Shown piece by piece: positions 7,079 to 14,874 of a DNA stretch of 26,069 bases (position 1 is its first letter; each line of letters opens with the position of its first letter). Source of the stretch: CBETVX01 sp965539935 (GTDB lineage Bacteria; Bacillota; Clostridia; Peptostreptococcales; Caminicellaceae); the NCBI GenBank assembly GCA_965539935.1, contig CBETVX010000042.1, positions 1 to 26,069 of the forward strand, given 5' to 3'. A model generated the notes under the pieces. That model made no database searches. It worked only from the letters and a program-made list of their open reading frames with translations, and was not told the origin of the DNA. The translations under genes and the position numbers were made by a program.

Positions 7079-8875
7079 TTAATGGGTTTCTTCTTTTTTC
7101 TCTTCTAGTTTGAATTGGGTGATTAGAGTATTTAATTGTTCTGCTAAATCTTCTAGGGATTTTGCATTTTTTGAAATAACATTTATTGAATTACTTTGCT
7201 GAACTATAGAGGCTGTAGATTCCTCGACTCCAGCAGAATTTTCCTGAGAAATAACAGCTATTTGTTCTCCTGATTTAGTGATTTCACTACTACTTAATGT
7301 GATTTGATCGAAACTTAAAAATATATTTTCGATTTTTTTACCCATATCAATTACTTCAGAGTTAATTCTTTGGAATATTTCTCCTGTATATTCTATTTGA
7401 TCAGTTCCATCCATTACTTCTTTATATCCATTTTCTAAGGACTTAGTCATTTCCTTTGATTCGCTTTGGATACCATCTACAATTTTTGTTATTTCTGAAA
7501 GGGATTTGCTAACCATTTCGGCAAGCTTCCTGATTTCATCAGCCACAACAGCAAAACCTTTTCCAGCTTCTCCAGCTCTAGCTGCCTCTATTGCTGCATT
7601 TAATGCCAATAGATTCGTTTGCTCAGAGATAGTATCTATAACTTGTACTAATTTAGATATATCTTCAGATTTTTTATCTAAGTCCTTTACCATTTTAACT
7701 GAGTCCTTTACTATTTCATTAACTACACCCATTTGCTTAATAGAGATATTCATTTGTTCATTGCCCTCTTTAGCCATTTCAAGTATTATATTAGATGAAT
7801 TTTTAAGTATTTCTGAATTATTACTGGCATCTTTAATTAAATTATCTAATACATTTATAGACTTTGATATATTATTTGAAGCAACTGCCTGCTCTTCACT
7901 ACCAGCTGCAACTTCTTCCATTACAGCTGCCATTTGTTCAGATCCTTCACTTATTTCACTAGATATTTTTGTTAAAGTATTACTTTGAACAGTTACTTCT
8001 TTAGAAGCTATGGATATCTCTTTAATAATATTTTGTAAATTAGCAACCATATCATTAATTGCTTTAGCAAGCTGACCCACTTCATCTTTTCCATCATAAT
8101 ACATCTTAGTAACAGAAAGATCACCCTGTGATACTTTATTGCTCATATCAACAACTTTTTTAAGATTTTTAGTTATGCCTTTACTAATCAAAAATACAAT
8201 TAAAATCCCAAGAATTAAGGATACTACCACGGAAGAAAGCAATATACTCTTTACATATTCTATACTGTCCTTTGCTCCATTTATTGCTTGGCTTCTCTTA
8301 GCAATAAGGTCTTGATTTATTTCATTTAAATAAATAGATATGGTAGTAACTCTATTAGTCACTCTTTTTCGTAGGACAATTGCCTCAGTTTTCCTCTCCT
8401 GCTCAATAAGTGGTATAATTTCATCAATAAAAATACTATCAATTTCTTCATTAAAAAATGTCACATTTGAAAAGGCCCTTTTTAGCTCATCATTATCTAT
8501 TATAGGTTCTATTTTAGCTGCCAGTTCCTTAAACTGCTTATTTTCTTCATTGTATTTTTCTATTAATTCTTCTTCACCAAAATGTACATAGTCAGATATA
8601 ATTACATCTTTATTTTTTATTAAGCCTTCAAGATGTATTATATCTAATGCATTATTAGCTTTATTCTCTAGGGTATGAATGTTTTTTTCAATATCCATTA
8701 ATAATTTCATAGTAATTCCACTTGATATCATAAATAGCATAATAGTAACAATAATAGCAATCCCATATTTAACTCCAATATTCAAATTTCTCCATTTAAA
8801 AATATTAATTTTATTCCTGTTTTTCCATTTAAAAGTTTTCTTTTTATTCTTGCTCTTCCATTTAATAATATTCAC
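7079..8875 (-). CDS. Methyl-accepting chemotaxis protein
   Basis: A 598-residue chemoreceptor. After a basic cytoplasmic N-terminus, a membrane helix (about 37-57) leads into an external helical sensor domain (about 58-209, probably a four-helix-bundle type). A second helix follows (210-230), then HAMP (about 231-283). The signalling hairpin tip reads ISEQTNLLALNAAIEAARAG near 417-436, followed by GKGFAVVADEIRKLAE, so it should bind CheW and CheA. There is no C-terminal CheR-tethering pentapeptide. The ligand cannot be read from the sequence. The start is GTG (8873-8875), with AAGGAGG 7 bases upstream. The N-terminus carries three 11-residue repeats (see findings). No che operon lies next to it. 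Confidence 0.95.
   Translation of the reverse strand: MNIIKWKSKNKKKTFKWKNRNKINIFKWRNLNIGVKYGIAIIVTIMLFMISSGITMKLLMDIEKNIHTLENKANNALDIIHLEGLIKNKDVIISDYVHFGEEELIEKYNEENKQFKELAAKIEPIIDNDELKRAFSNVTFFNEEIDSIFIDEIIPLIEQERKTEAIVLRKRVTNRVTTISIYLNEINQDLIAKRSQAINGAKDSIEYVKSILLSSVVVSLILGILIVFLISKGITKNLKKVVDMSNKVSQGDLSVTKMYYDGKDEVGQLAKAINDMVANLQNIIKEISIASKEVTVQSNTLTKISSEISEGSEQMAAVMEEVAAGSEEQAVASNNISKSINVLDNLIKDASNNSEILKNSSNIILEMAKEGNEQMNISIKQMGVVNEIVKDSVKMVKDLDKKSEDISKLVQVIDTISEQTNLLALNAAIEAARAGEAGKGFAVVADEIRKLAEMVSKSLSEITKIVDGIQSESKEMTKSLENGYKEVMDGTDQIEYTGEIFQRINSEVIDMGKKIENIFLSFDQITLSSSEITKSGEQIAVISQENSAGVEESTASIVQQSNSINVISKNAKSLEDLAEQLNTLITQFKLEEKKEETH
8774..8869 (-). repeat. Tandem 33-base coding repeat at the MCP N-terminus
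   Basis: Residues 3-13, 14-24 and 25-35 line up as three units, IIKWKSKNKKK, TFKWKNRNKIN and IFKWRNLNIGV. The tryptophans fall at 6, 17 and 28, an exact 11-residue (33-base) period. The shared DNA core is TTTAAATGGA plus a later AAT. Confidence 0.6.
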
Positions 8876-9113
8876 TATATCTCCTCCTTGAACAATAATT
8901 TCATAACTCCTATTAAAATCAAACGATAAGCTAAAATAAATTCTAAATGGAAATTTTAAAATGTTTAATATTCCCCCAAAATATTCTACATGAATTTACA
9001 TTTTCCTTCAAATATAGAAAAATTCGTCCTATAGTCCTAAATATGTATTTTTCTTTATATTTAATAAAAATATTACTTAGCTATTAGTTGTAAAGTAATA
9101 TTATTAATTTATA

Positions 9114-9142
9114 TTGACCAAAATATTTTTTTGTGGTATTAT
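9114..9142 (+). promoter_or_regulatory. Candidate promoter of tRNA-Leu
   Basis: TTGACC (9114-9119), a 17-base spacer and TATTAT (9137-9142) lie just before the tRNA, with a predicted start about 8 bases ahead of the mature 5' end. An overlapping TATAAT lies at 9140-9145 but with a 20-base spacer. Confidence 0.6.
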
Positions 9143-9157
9143 AATACTTGTCACTAA

Positions 9158-9244
9158 GCCGAAGTGGTGGAATTGGCAGACGCGCCGGACTCAAAATCCG
9201 GTGGGGTAACACTCGTGTGGGTTCGAGTCCCACCTTCGGCACCA
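9158..9244 (+). tRNA. tRNA-Leu (anticodon CAA)
   Basis: The 87-base gene includes an encoded CCA end. The acceptor stem GCCGAAG (9158-9164) pairs fully with CTTCGGC (9234-9240), and the discriminator is A. The anticodon arm CCGGA-CTCAAAA-TCCGG gives anticodon CAA, which reads UUG. The long variable arm marks a class II tRNA. The T arm GTGGG-TTCGAGT-CCCAC is perfect. Confidence 0.97.
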
Positions 9245-9250
9245 ATTGGA

Positions 9251-9286
9251 AAAGCTAGGGTTAAGCACCCTAGCTTTTTTATTATT
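9251..9286 (+). terminator. Terminator after tRNA-Leu
   Basis: AAAGCTAGGGT (9251-9261) and ACCCTAGCTTT (9267-9277) form a perfect 11-base-pair stem with a five-base loop, followed by a T-rich tail. Confidence 0.92.
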
Positions 9287-9291
9287 TTTTT

Positions 9292-9370
9292 ATAACCTTC
9301 TAACAGTTTAGCACCCTATCGACGGTTTGATGTGACCTCTTGGTTGTACCAATATTATCCAAAAGGTTAT
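9292..9370. other. Unexplained G+C-richer block inside an inverted repeat
   Basis: The 8-base arms ATAACCTT (9292-9299) and AAGGTTAT (9363-9370) flank a stretch of about 63 bases. Within it, 9301-9350 is about 46% G+C, clearly above its surroundings. It lies between the tRNA-Leu terminator and the 3' end of csaA. No open frame or known RNA motif was recognised. Confidence 0.3.
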
Positions 9371-9394
9371 CTTTATAATTTCCTTATATATGAC

Positions 9395-9724
9395 TTAACC
9401 TAATCTATCACCTTTTTTAACAGGCTGTTCAGGTTGAATTAATACTACCCCTTGTTCAGCGTAGATTCCGAGCACAAGGACTTCTGACATAAAATCAGCA
9501 ATCTGTCTTGGTGGAAAATTCACTACTCCCAAAACTTGTTTGTTCAAAAGATCCTCTTCTTTATAACATTCAGTAATTTGGGCACTTGATTTTTTTATTC
9601 CTATTTCATCACCAAAATCAACCCATAGCTTGTAAGCAGGTTTTTTAGCTTTCTTAAAAAATTCTACTTTAATGATTTCTCCTACTCTAATATCCAGTTT
9701 TAAAAAATCTTCAAAGCTTGCCAT
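9395..9724 (-). CDS. csaA: CsaA-type tRNA-binding domain protein
   Basis: A 109-residue single-domain OB-fold protein of the tRNA-binding (EMAP/MetG C-terminal-like) family. The match to CsaA covers the full length: FLKLDIRVGEIIKVEFFKKA, then KKPAYKLWVDFG, IGIKKSSAQITECY, VLGVVNFPPRQIADFMSEVL and VVLIQPEQPVKKGDRL. CsaA has been described as a secretion-related chaperone in Bacillus and as a tRNA-binding dimer. Which role applies here is unknown. The ATG has AAAGGAG upstream. It appears to be transcribed alone; the exporter gene upstream ends about 90 bases before it. Confidence 0.93.
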   Translation of the reverse strand: MASFEDFLKLDIRVGEIIKVEFFKKAKKPAYKLWVDFGDEIGIKKSSAQITECYKEEDLLNKQVLGVVNFPPRQIADFMSEVLVLGIYAEQGVVLIQPEQPVKKGDRLG

Positions 9725-9815
9725 AAAAATACACTCCTTTAAATTTTAAATTTATCTTTAAAGTAAAATATAAAATAATATTATCAACATCAGTATATAA
9801 AAAATAATCCTTTAA

Positions 9816-10757
9816 TTAACTTTGTGTTTCTTCTGGTTCTTCCCTAATAATGTATACAGCATATACAACAAGAAAAATACCTAATATCTTAAAAAATGTC
9901 AAAGGCTCACTATATAAGATAACTCCTATAATTGTTGCAACTATAGGCTCTAAGGTTGCAATTATAGAGGCTTTACTGGTTTCAAGATGTGTTAAACCTT
10001 TAGTGTAAAATAAATAAGGCAGTACTGTAGCAAATAAACCTAATGCAATCCCATAATATAAAACTTCTACATTTGAAAACTGGGTTATCATTTTTTTAAT
10101 ATCAACAAATGGAATTAAACCAATAATTCCAAATATAAAAGTATATATTGTAACAGTTATTGAGTCATATTTTTTTAATGCGTACCTTCCAAAAATACTA
10201 TAGAGTGCATACCCTAATCCTGACCCTAATCCTGCCAATACACCACCAAAAGTAATATTCTGCCCTGCCCCCTGTACAAAAGCTGTAACGAATATACATC
10301 CAGTGAAGGTTAGCAATAACGAAATAATTTTTATTTTAGTCATCTTTTCTTTAAATAGTATTGCTGATAATACCATTACTATAGCCGGTGCAGTATATAG
10401 GAGTATGGCTGCAATAGATAAAGAAGTTTTATTTATGGCTACAAAATAACACCAATTGAAAAAAATAAAACTAAATATCCCTGTTCCAACAAAATATATG
10501 GAATCACGAGGTTTAATCTTTAGAAGCTCTTTATTTTGGATTAATGTAAATATACCAAGGATTAATGTTGCCCCAATAGCTCTAATAAGGGCTACTTGTT
10601 CAGGAATAAAGCCAAACTGATTTAATTTTTTAGCAAAAATTCCGATTGTACCCCATAAAGCTGCTGCTACAATAACAAAAAAGTATGACATTTTCTTCAT
10701 CTTGATATTATGGTCATTGTTATCAATTATTTTGCTGTCTAAACTTGTATTATCCAT
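9816..10757 (-). CDS. EamA/DMT family transporter
   Basis: A drug/metabolite-transporter superfamily protein of 313 residues, with ten hydrophobic helices arranged as two EamA repeats (first with AAALWGTIGIFAKKL, second with GSGLGYALYSIFGRYALKKY). Such proteins usually export amino acids or other small metabolites; the substrate is not predictable here. The longer frame reaches 10799, but that codon lies inside a terminator-like hairpin, whereas the ATG at 10755-10757 has GGAGGT 9 bases upstream, so I use it. It lies downstream of an AraC regulator on the same strand, a common regulator-exporter arrangement. Confidence 0.9.
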   Translation of the reverse strand: MDNTSLDSKIIDNNDHNIKMKKMSYFFVIVAAALWGTIGIFAKKLNQFGFIPEQVALIRAIGATLILGIFTLIQNKELLKIKPRDSIYFVGTGIFSFIFFNWCYFVAINKTSLSIAAILLYTAPAIVMVLSAILFKEKMTKIKIISLLLTFTGCIFVTAFVQGAGQNITFGGVLAGLGSGLGYALYSIFGRYALKKYDSITVTIYTFIFGIIGLIPFVDIKKMITQFSNVEVLYYGIALGLFATVLPYLFYTKGLTHLETSKASIIATLEPIVATIIGVILYSEPLTFFKILGIFLVVYAVYIIREEPEETQS

Positions 10758-10780
10758 TCCTATTCTACCTCCGCCTTCAT

Positions 10781-10818
10781 GTAAAAAATAAAGAACCATT
10801 TAATTTAAATAGTTCCTT
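10781..10818 (-). terminator. Terminator or leader hairpin between the AraC and EamA genes
   Basis: Arms 10790-10803 and 10805-10818 are complementary over 14 positions with two wobbles. The innermost pairs must open to make a loop. On the minus strand the stem runs into TATTTTTTAC. It either ends the regulator transcript or acts as an attenuator for the exporter. Confidence 0.6.
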
Positions 10819-10873
10819 ATATAAATTTCATTATATATTAAATTAAACAAATTTCTTTTCTCAAATCAAGTTA

Positions 10874-11596
10874 TTACTTATCTACTTTTCGGGTTTTTAT
10901 TCTATAATCTAATGGTGTAGTATTCTCATACAATCTAAAAACTCTTGTAAGGGATGAATTATGATTATAACCTACTTCATTTGCAATCTGTATCATATTT
11001 AAATCCGTATCTCTTAAAAGTTCTTTAGCCCTTTCCACTCTCAATCTTTGTATGTATTCTGTAGGAGAAACCCCCATATTCTTTTTAAACCATTCACTAT
11101 AATAAGTAGAATTATAATGCTCAATATTTGCTAAAACTTGCAAATCAATATTTTCGTTGTAGTGGTCATGGATATACTTAACCGAATTTGGTAAATTTTT
11201 TTCAAATAAATAACTACTAAAGTAATGGTATAGTTTAACTAAGTTTTCACCATTATATCCATCATCCTTTAATCCATCTAATATTAAAAACCTAATTGCT
11301 CTCCATTTCTCATCAAAAGGAAGTTCAAACCCGTCATTAATTATAGTCCTATTTTTTTCTTTAAGCATATGCTGTGGTATATCAAGAACTAAGAACTCAT
11401 TGGGCTTATCCGATTTAAATGTATGTGTATTACTTGGAGGTAGAAAAAACAAATTTTTATCATCAAGCTCAAGTTTTTTATGTGCAGTTTTAATTTTCAT
11501 ACTACCCCTAATGGGCAATATAAGTTGACCATAATCATGGAAATGGGTAATTTCCCTATTTTTATATACTCTCCGTTCACTTAAAATGCAATTCAT
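10874..11596 (-). CDS. AraC family transcriptional regulator
   Basis: A 240-residue regulator. The N-terminal half is a cupin-type sensor (ITHFHDYGQLILPIRGSMKI, then FFLPPSNTHTF). The C-terminal part (about 140-235) has the two helix-turn-helix motifs of AraC/XylS (LQVLANIEHYNSTYYSEWFK with GVSPTEYIQRLRVERAKELL, then IANEVGYNHNSSLTRVFRLY). It binds DNA and probably responds to a small ligand. GAGGAG precedes the ATG. The codirectional EamA transporter just downstream is the likely target, an inference from position only. Confidence 0.93.
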   Translation of the reverse strand: MNCILSERRVYKNREITHFHDYGQLILPIRGSMKIKTAHKKLELDDKNLFFLPPSNTHTFKSDKPNEFLVLDIPQHMLKEKNRTIINDGFELPFDEKWRAIRFLILDGLKDDGYNGENLVKLYHYFSSYLFEKNLPNSVKYIHDHYNENIDLQVLANIEHYNSTYYSEWFKKNMGVSPTEYIQRLRVERAKELLRDTDLNMIQIANEVGYNHNSSLTRVFRLYENTTPLDYRIKTRKVDK

Positions 11597-11798
11597 TTTA
11601 AACTCCTCTATTAATACAAATTGTTCATATAAATCATCAATTGTTTAATCTTCACCAAATTTAACTTTACAATTATAAAATAAGTTTATAAAAATTATAT
11701 CACTTTCATTACTATTCTTAAATAGGGATTACTTCTTACCATGCTATTATTTAATGGAGAACTATAATAATGATATATCCATTTTATCTAAAAATCAT

Positions 11799-11827
11799 TT
11801 GATAAGTTAAATTAAGTAAGTTAAAAT
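11799..11827 (+). promoter_or_regulatory. Candidate promoter of the ATT-start membrane protein
   Basis: TTGATA (11799-11804), a 17-base spacer and TAAAAT (11822-11827) lie about 40 bases before the AAAGGAGG site. A 15-base direct repeat, ATAATAATGATATAT, occurs at 11764-11778 and 11839-11853, on either side of this promoter. Confidence 0.45.
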
Positions 11828-11880
11828 TTACTTATAGAATAATAATGATATATTAGACTTGCTCGAAAGGAGGTTTTATT

Positions 11881-12603
11881 ATTTTAAAATTACATAAAAC
11901 TTTGTCATTTTTTCTATTATCAATGTTAATAATCTTCCCTTTTATTAATGTGTCCTTTGCCAACTCAGCTGAACCACCATCAATATTGATAATAGTTCCA
12001 AATGCACCCGATGACCTTGAGATAGAGATTTTGTCAGAAGACTCTTATATAAATGCTAAGAAAACAGACAAAATCATTGAAAAATATTATGCTTTTTACT
12101 ACCGTGATTTAAAAAACTTAGATAGCTATGTACTAAAAATATCTTCAGAAAATACAAACTTTGAAATCCCATTAGAATACAAACTAAAAACCTATAACAA
12201 CGTTTTTATGTTAGATTTAAAAGAACAAACATTAACTTCAGGAAAATCACTATCACGAACAATGAAATTAGTTTCTCTAAGAGTATTTCTAACACTTATA
12301 ATCGAGAGCATTATTTTTCTGATATTTGGTTATAGGCAAAAAAAATCATGGCTATACTTTCTTGTTATAAATTTATTTACTCAAGGTTTTTTAAATATTT
12401 GGCTTAATGGACTATCTCCAGTTGTGGGCTATGCACTTTTCGCTCTTATATTCGGGGAAATATTGGTCTTGATTGCTGAGCTCATTGCTTTCTCAATCCT
12501 TACAAAAGAGAAAAGCCGCATTATTACGTTCTCTTATGTACTATTAGCCAATTTGGCAAGCCTAATAATAGGAGGATATGCTATTACCCTCCTCCCTATA
12601 TAA
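11881..12603 (+). CDS. Unidentified exported membrane protein, probable ATT start
   Basis: I do not recognise a named family. From the proposed start the protein is 240 residues. It has a signal peptide with basic residues (LKLHKTLSFFLLSMLIIFPF, cleavage likely after SFA), an external region of about 100 residues opening NSAEPPSILIIVPNAP, and four C-terminal membrane helices (about 135-235). AAAGGAGG lies at 11866-11873. No ATG, GTG or TTG lies between the upstream stop at 11854 and the TTG at 11902, which is 28 bases from the site and would lose the basic residues. ATT at 11881 has 7-base spacing and ATT at 11878 has 4-base spacing. A signal-peptide protein with this layout (short external domain and four helices) recurs in clostridia, as far as I recall. 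Function unknown. Confidence 0.75.
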   Translation: MLKLHKTLSFFLLSMLIIFPFINVSFANSAEPPSILIIVPNAPDDLEIEILSEDSYINAKKTDKIIEKYYAFYYRDLKNLDSYVLKISSENTNFEIPLEYKLKTYNNVFMLDLKEQTLTSGKSLSRTMKLVSLRVFLTLIIESIIFLIFGYRQKKSWLYFLVINLFTQGFLNIWLNGLSPVVGYALFALIFGEILVLIAELIAFSILTKEKSRIITFSYVLLANLASLIIGGYAITLLPI

Positions 12604-12618
12604 TTTAAATTAATTTTA

Positions 12619-12653
12619 ATATAGGGCTCCTACTTTTAGTAGGCGCCCTATAT
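12619..12653 (+). terminator. Large hairpin after the membrane protein gene
   Basis: ATATAGGGC (12619-12627) pairs with GCCCTATAT (12645-12653), and CCTAC (12629-12633) pairs with GTAGG (12639-12643). The T-run is poor on both strands, but it is positioned to end the convergent transcripts from either side. Confidence 0.65.
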
Positions 12654-12736
12654 TTAGTAATACTTCCCTTTTATGTTTATTTTTCTTCTTTCATAGTTTC
12701 TAAGAGTTTATTTAACTATACTACTTAAAAAATACA

Positions 12737-13753
12737 CTATTTATTAACTAGCTTTTCTACATTTTTAATTAATATTGAATATGTACCATCTACATTATCA
12801 ATGAATTCAACTACATCCTTTCCTCTTAAATAATCTATAGGTATTTTAAGTTCTATTCCTGTATCAGTTATTATCCTTTGTTTTTTAAATATTTTTTTCT
12901 GGAGTTTTTCATTTACCTCTACTTCTTTTTCTTTTAATCCTTTTTCCTCTATTTGATTAATATATTCTTTTTTTATTTCTTCATTTTCAAAGACTTTTTT
13001 GCTCACTTCTTCAATATCTATTTTATTTTTGTTCTCCACAGAGTCTTGCATCGCCTTTCTTAATTCAATCATTTTTGAGTGATCATCATTATAATAATTT
13101 TTAACTATTTTTTTGGCAGTTCTATCAATAACCTCTAGTTTCTCTTTATATGACATTTCATCTGTAGTTTTAAATAAAAGTTTTGTTAAATAATAATCTT
13201 TATTACCATCTAGATCATATTTCTTCTCTTTTATCTTAATAGAATAATTACTTAGATTAATCAGTCCACATTCCTCAATGGTTTGGTTAATATTAGGTAG
13301 AGTATTTTGTTGTTTTATTATTGAATTATATCTTTCAGTTTCTTCCTGCATGATATGATGTATGAATGAATCTTTATAATTTAATTTCATAAAGACTAAA
13401 TATCTCATTCCATCTATTTCCATAAGCAAAAAAACTATATCTGCTGAAGGAATCTCTTGATATTGGAGCATTATTTCATAAAGTTTGGTGGATATAAACT
13501 TAGTAACATTTATAAAATCATCGTTATTTTCTTTAATATTATCTAGTAATTTTTTTATATCATTATCTTCAGGTCTTTCAAATTTTACTTCCTTTAAGTT
13601 TTCATCTTTTAATATCTTTATAATATGCTTTTGCAAAAATTCACTTACATCCCCTTTAATACTTAATTCCTTATCTGATAAAACCGGCATTCCTAAAGAA
13701 TTGTCTAAGATATGTATAATTGCTCTTCGTAAGTGTATGCTTATTTCTGTCAT
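12737..13753 (-). CDS. Nucleoid-associated protein, NdpA/YejK (37-kDa) family
   Basis: A 338-residue cytoplasmic protein that matches the NA37/YejK family (PF04245) over its length: IHLRRAIIHILDNSLGMPVL at the start, the FISTKLYEIM helix, SADIVFLLMEIDGMRYLVFM in the middle and ELKIPIDYLRGKDVVEFID at the end. YejK was found in E. coli as a nucleoid protein, and its exact function is unclear. The Gram-positive versions are divergent. The ATG has AAAGGAG upstream. It seems to be transcribed alone, facing the membrane protein gene across the hairpin at 12619-12653. Confidence 0.85.
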   Translation of the reverse strand: MTEISIHLRRAIIHILDNSLGMPVLSDKELSIKGDVSEFLQKHIIKILKDENLKEVKFERPEDNDIKKLLDNIKENNDDFINVTKFISTKLYEIMLQYQEIPSADIVFLLMEIDGMRYLVFMKLNYKDSFIHHIMQEETERYNSIIKQQNTLPNINQTIEECGLINLSNYSIKIKEKKYDLDGNKDYYLTKLLFKTTDEMSYKEKLEVIDRTAKKIVKNYYNDDHSKMIELRKAMQDSVENKNKIDIEEVSKKVFENEEIKKEYINQIEEKGLKEKEVEVNEKLQKKIFKKQRIITDTGIELKIPIDYLRGKDVVEFIDNVDGTYSILIKNVEKLVNK

Positions 13754-13862
13754 AATATTTCTCCTTTGTTTATTTTTCTAAGTCATTATTATATAATTTC
13801 TCTTAATAATATATCATAGAATCTTTTTCCCTAGAATTATAAAAAATATATTTAAAGTTTAT

Positions 13863-14078
13863 TTATTCAATACTTCTTAATATTTTTTGTCTGATTTCAT
13901 CGTTTTGCTCAATCAATTTCCTTTTATACTCACTTTTAGATATTAAGCCTTTTTCTGCTAATAATTCAACCAATACAATTTGTCCAGTTAGTGAATCTGT
14001 GGCTTGTTTACTTATTTTTCCCAATAATTCTACTAAATCATTTATATTATCCCTTTTAACAAATTTATTCTTATTCAT
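13863..14078 (-). CDS. Small uncharacterised protein, SHOCT-like tail
   Basis: A 71-residue protein of unknown function. A GTG lies three codons earlier at 14087, but the ATG at 14076-14078 has the correct 8-base distance from AAGGAG. The C-terminal half, VLVELLAEKGLISKSEYKRK, looks like the short helical SHOCT-type motif (leucine-rich helix, KGLI turn, then an acidic/basic helix), a weak resemblance. No signal peptide or membrane helix is present. It could be cotranscribed with the NdpA-like gene, 110 bases downstream. Confidence 0.65.
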   Translation of the reverse strand: MNKNKFVKRDNINDLVELLGKISKQATDSLTGQIVLVELLAEKGLISKSEYKRKLIEQNDEIRQKILRSIE

Positions 14079-14315
14079 AAAAAACACTCCTTCAAAAGTT
14101 ATATAAAATACTATTCTTGTCCTAATTTGATTATTACTTTATTTTGTAAAAAAATAATTATTTTAAAATCATTTCATTAAATTAGTTAGTCAATGGTATT
14201 TTTTTATGATATTAAAAAGCTTTCATTTATACCAAACTATTATTAGGACATTTTTAAGTTCAAAAATAATTTAAAATTAACTATCCTTTAGCAGGTAGAG
14301 AGAGGAGTTATTTAT

Positions 14316-14810
14316 ATGAATGACGTTTATTCTAGAACTTACATGCTTAGCATAACTCCCATGGGAATTAGTCTTGTTGGTGTGGAAGATATTGATAGTA
14401 AATTTAATATGCTTACTTCCTTTGAAGTTAATATAGATGTACAAAATAATTTTGGTTCTTCTTTGGAGTTTTTTTCTAGAAAGTTAATGAATAAAATAGG
14501 AAAGGAAATTGGAAATAAAATTTTGACCGGTGAACTTCATAACGGAGATTTTATAAAATTAGTTCCCCTTATGGAAAATGGGGAAGCAATGATTAAAATA
14601 TCTGTTTTTAGGGACAATATTATATCAAAGGATGTAATTAAACATCTAAGAAAATCCATAGATAATATACCCCATACTATTTCAGAAAAGAAAAAAGAAA
14701 TCGACTTTTTACGTAACAAACTAAACAACGCAATAGATAATAAAAATTATTATGAATGTCTAGAAATAGTAAAAAAGATAAATTATTTAAAAGATGAATT
14801 CTTAATTTGA
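14316..14810 (+). CDS. Uncharacterised protein with UVR-like C-terminal helix pair
   Basis: A 164-residue cytoplasmic protein that I cannot assign. The N-terminal 115 residues look alpha/beta (MLSITPMGISLVGVEDI, then GDFIKLVPLMENGEAMIKIS). The last 35 residues, IDFLRNKLNNAIDNKNYYEC followed by LEIVKKINYLKDEF, resemble the UvrB/UvrC (UVR) helical hairpin also found in McsA, with the spacing of hydrophobic residues kept but the usual AA pair changed. GAGGAG lies 8 bases before the ATG. Its own terminator starts at the stop codon. The function is unknown; a partner-binding role for the tail is a guess. Confidence 0.75.
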   Translation: MNDVYSRTYMLSITPMGISLVGVEDIDSKFNMLTSFEVNIDVQNNFGSSLEFFSRKLMNKIGKEIGNKILTGELHNGDFIKLVPLMENGEAMIKISVFRDNIISKDVIKHLRKSIDNIPHTISEKKKEIDFLRNKLNNAIDNKNYYECLEIVKKINYLKDEFLI

Positions 14811-14843
14811 TTCTAAAGGGCTTTTGTCCTTTAGAATTTTTTA
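14810..14843 (+). terminator. Terminator starting at the 14316 gene stop codon
   Basis: ATTCTAAAGG (14810-14819) and CCTTTAGAAT (14828-14837) make a perfect 10-base-pair stem, followed by TTTTT. The first base of the stem is the last base of the TGA stop. Confidence 0.92.
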
Positions 14844-14874
14844 CGTTTCTAAAGTTTCCTACATACTTACTTAA

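Noticed and set aside
7506..7988. 160-codon plus-strand open frame opposite the MCP signalling domain
   Set aside because: It is a mirror frame of a highly conserved region, rich in A, S, I and L. There is no independent evidence that it is coding.
8876..9113. Intergenic 240 bases before the tRNA, checked for a sigma-D promoter or a Spo0A box for the MCP gene
   Set aside because: GGACGAA near 9021-9028 is only a near match to a Spo0A box, and no TAAA-15-GCCGATAT pattern was found.
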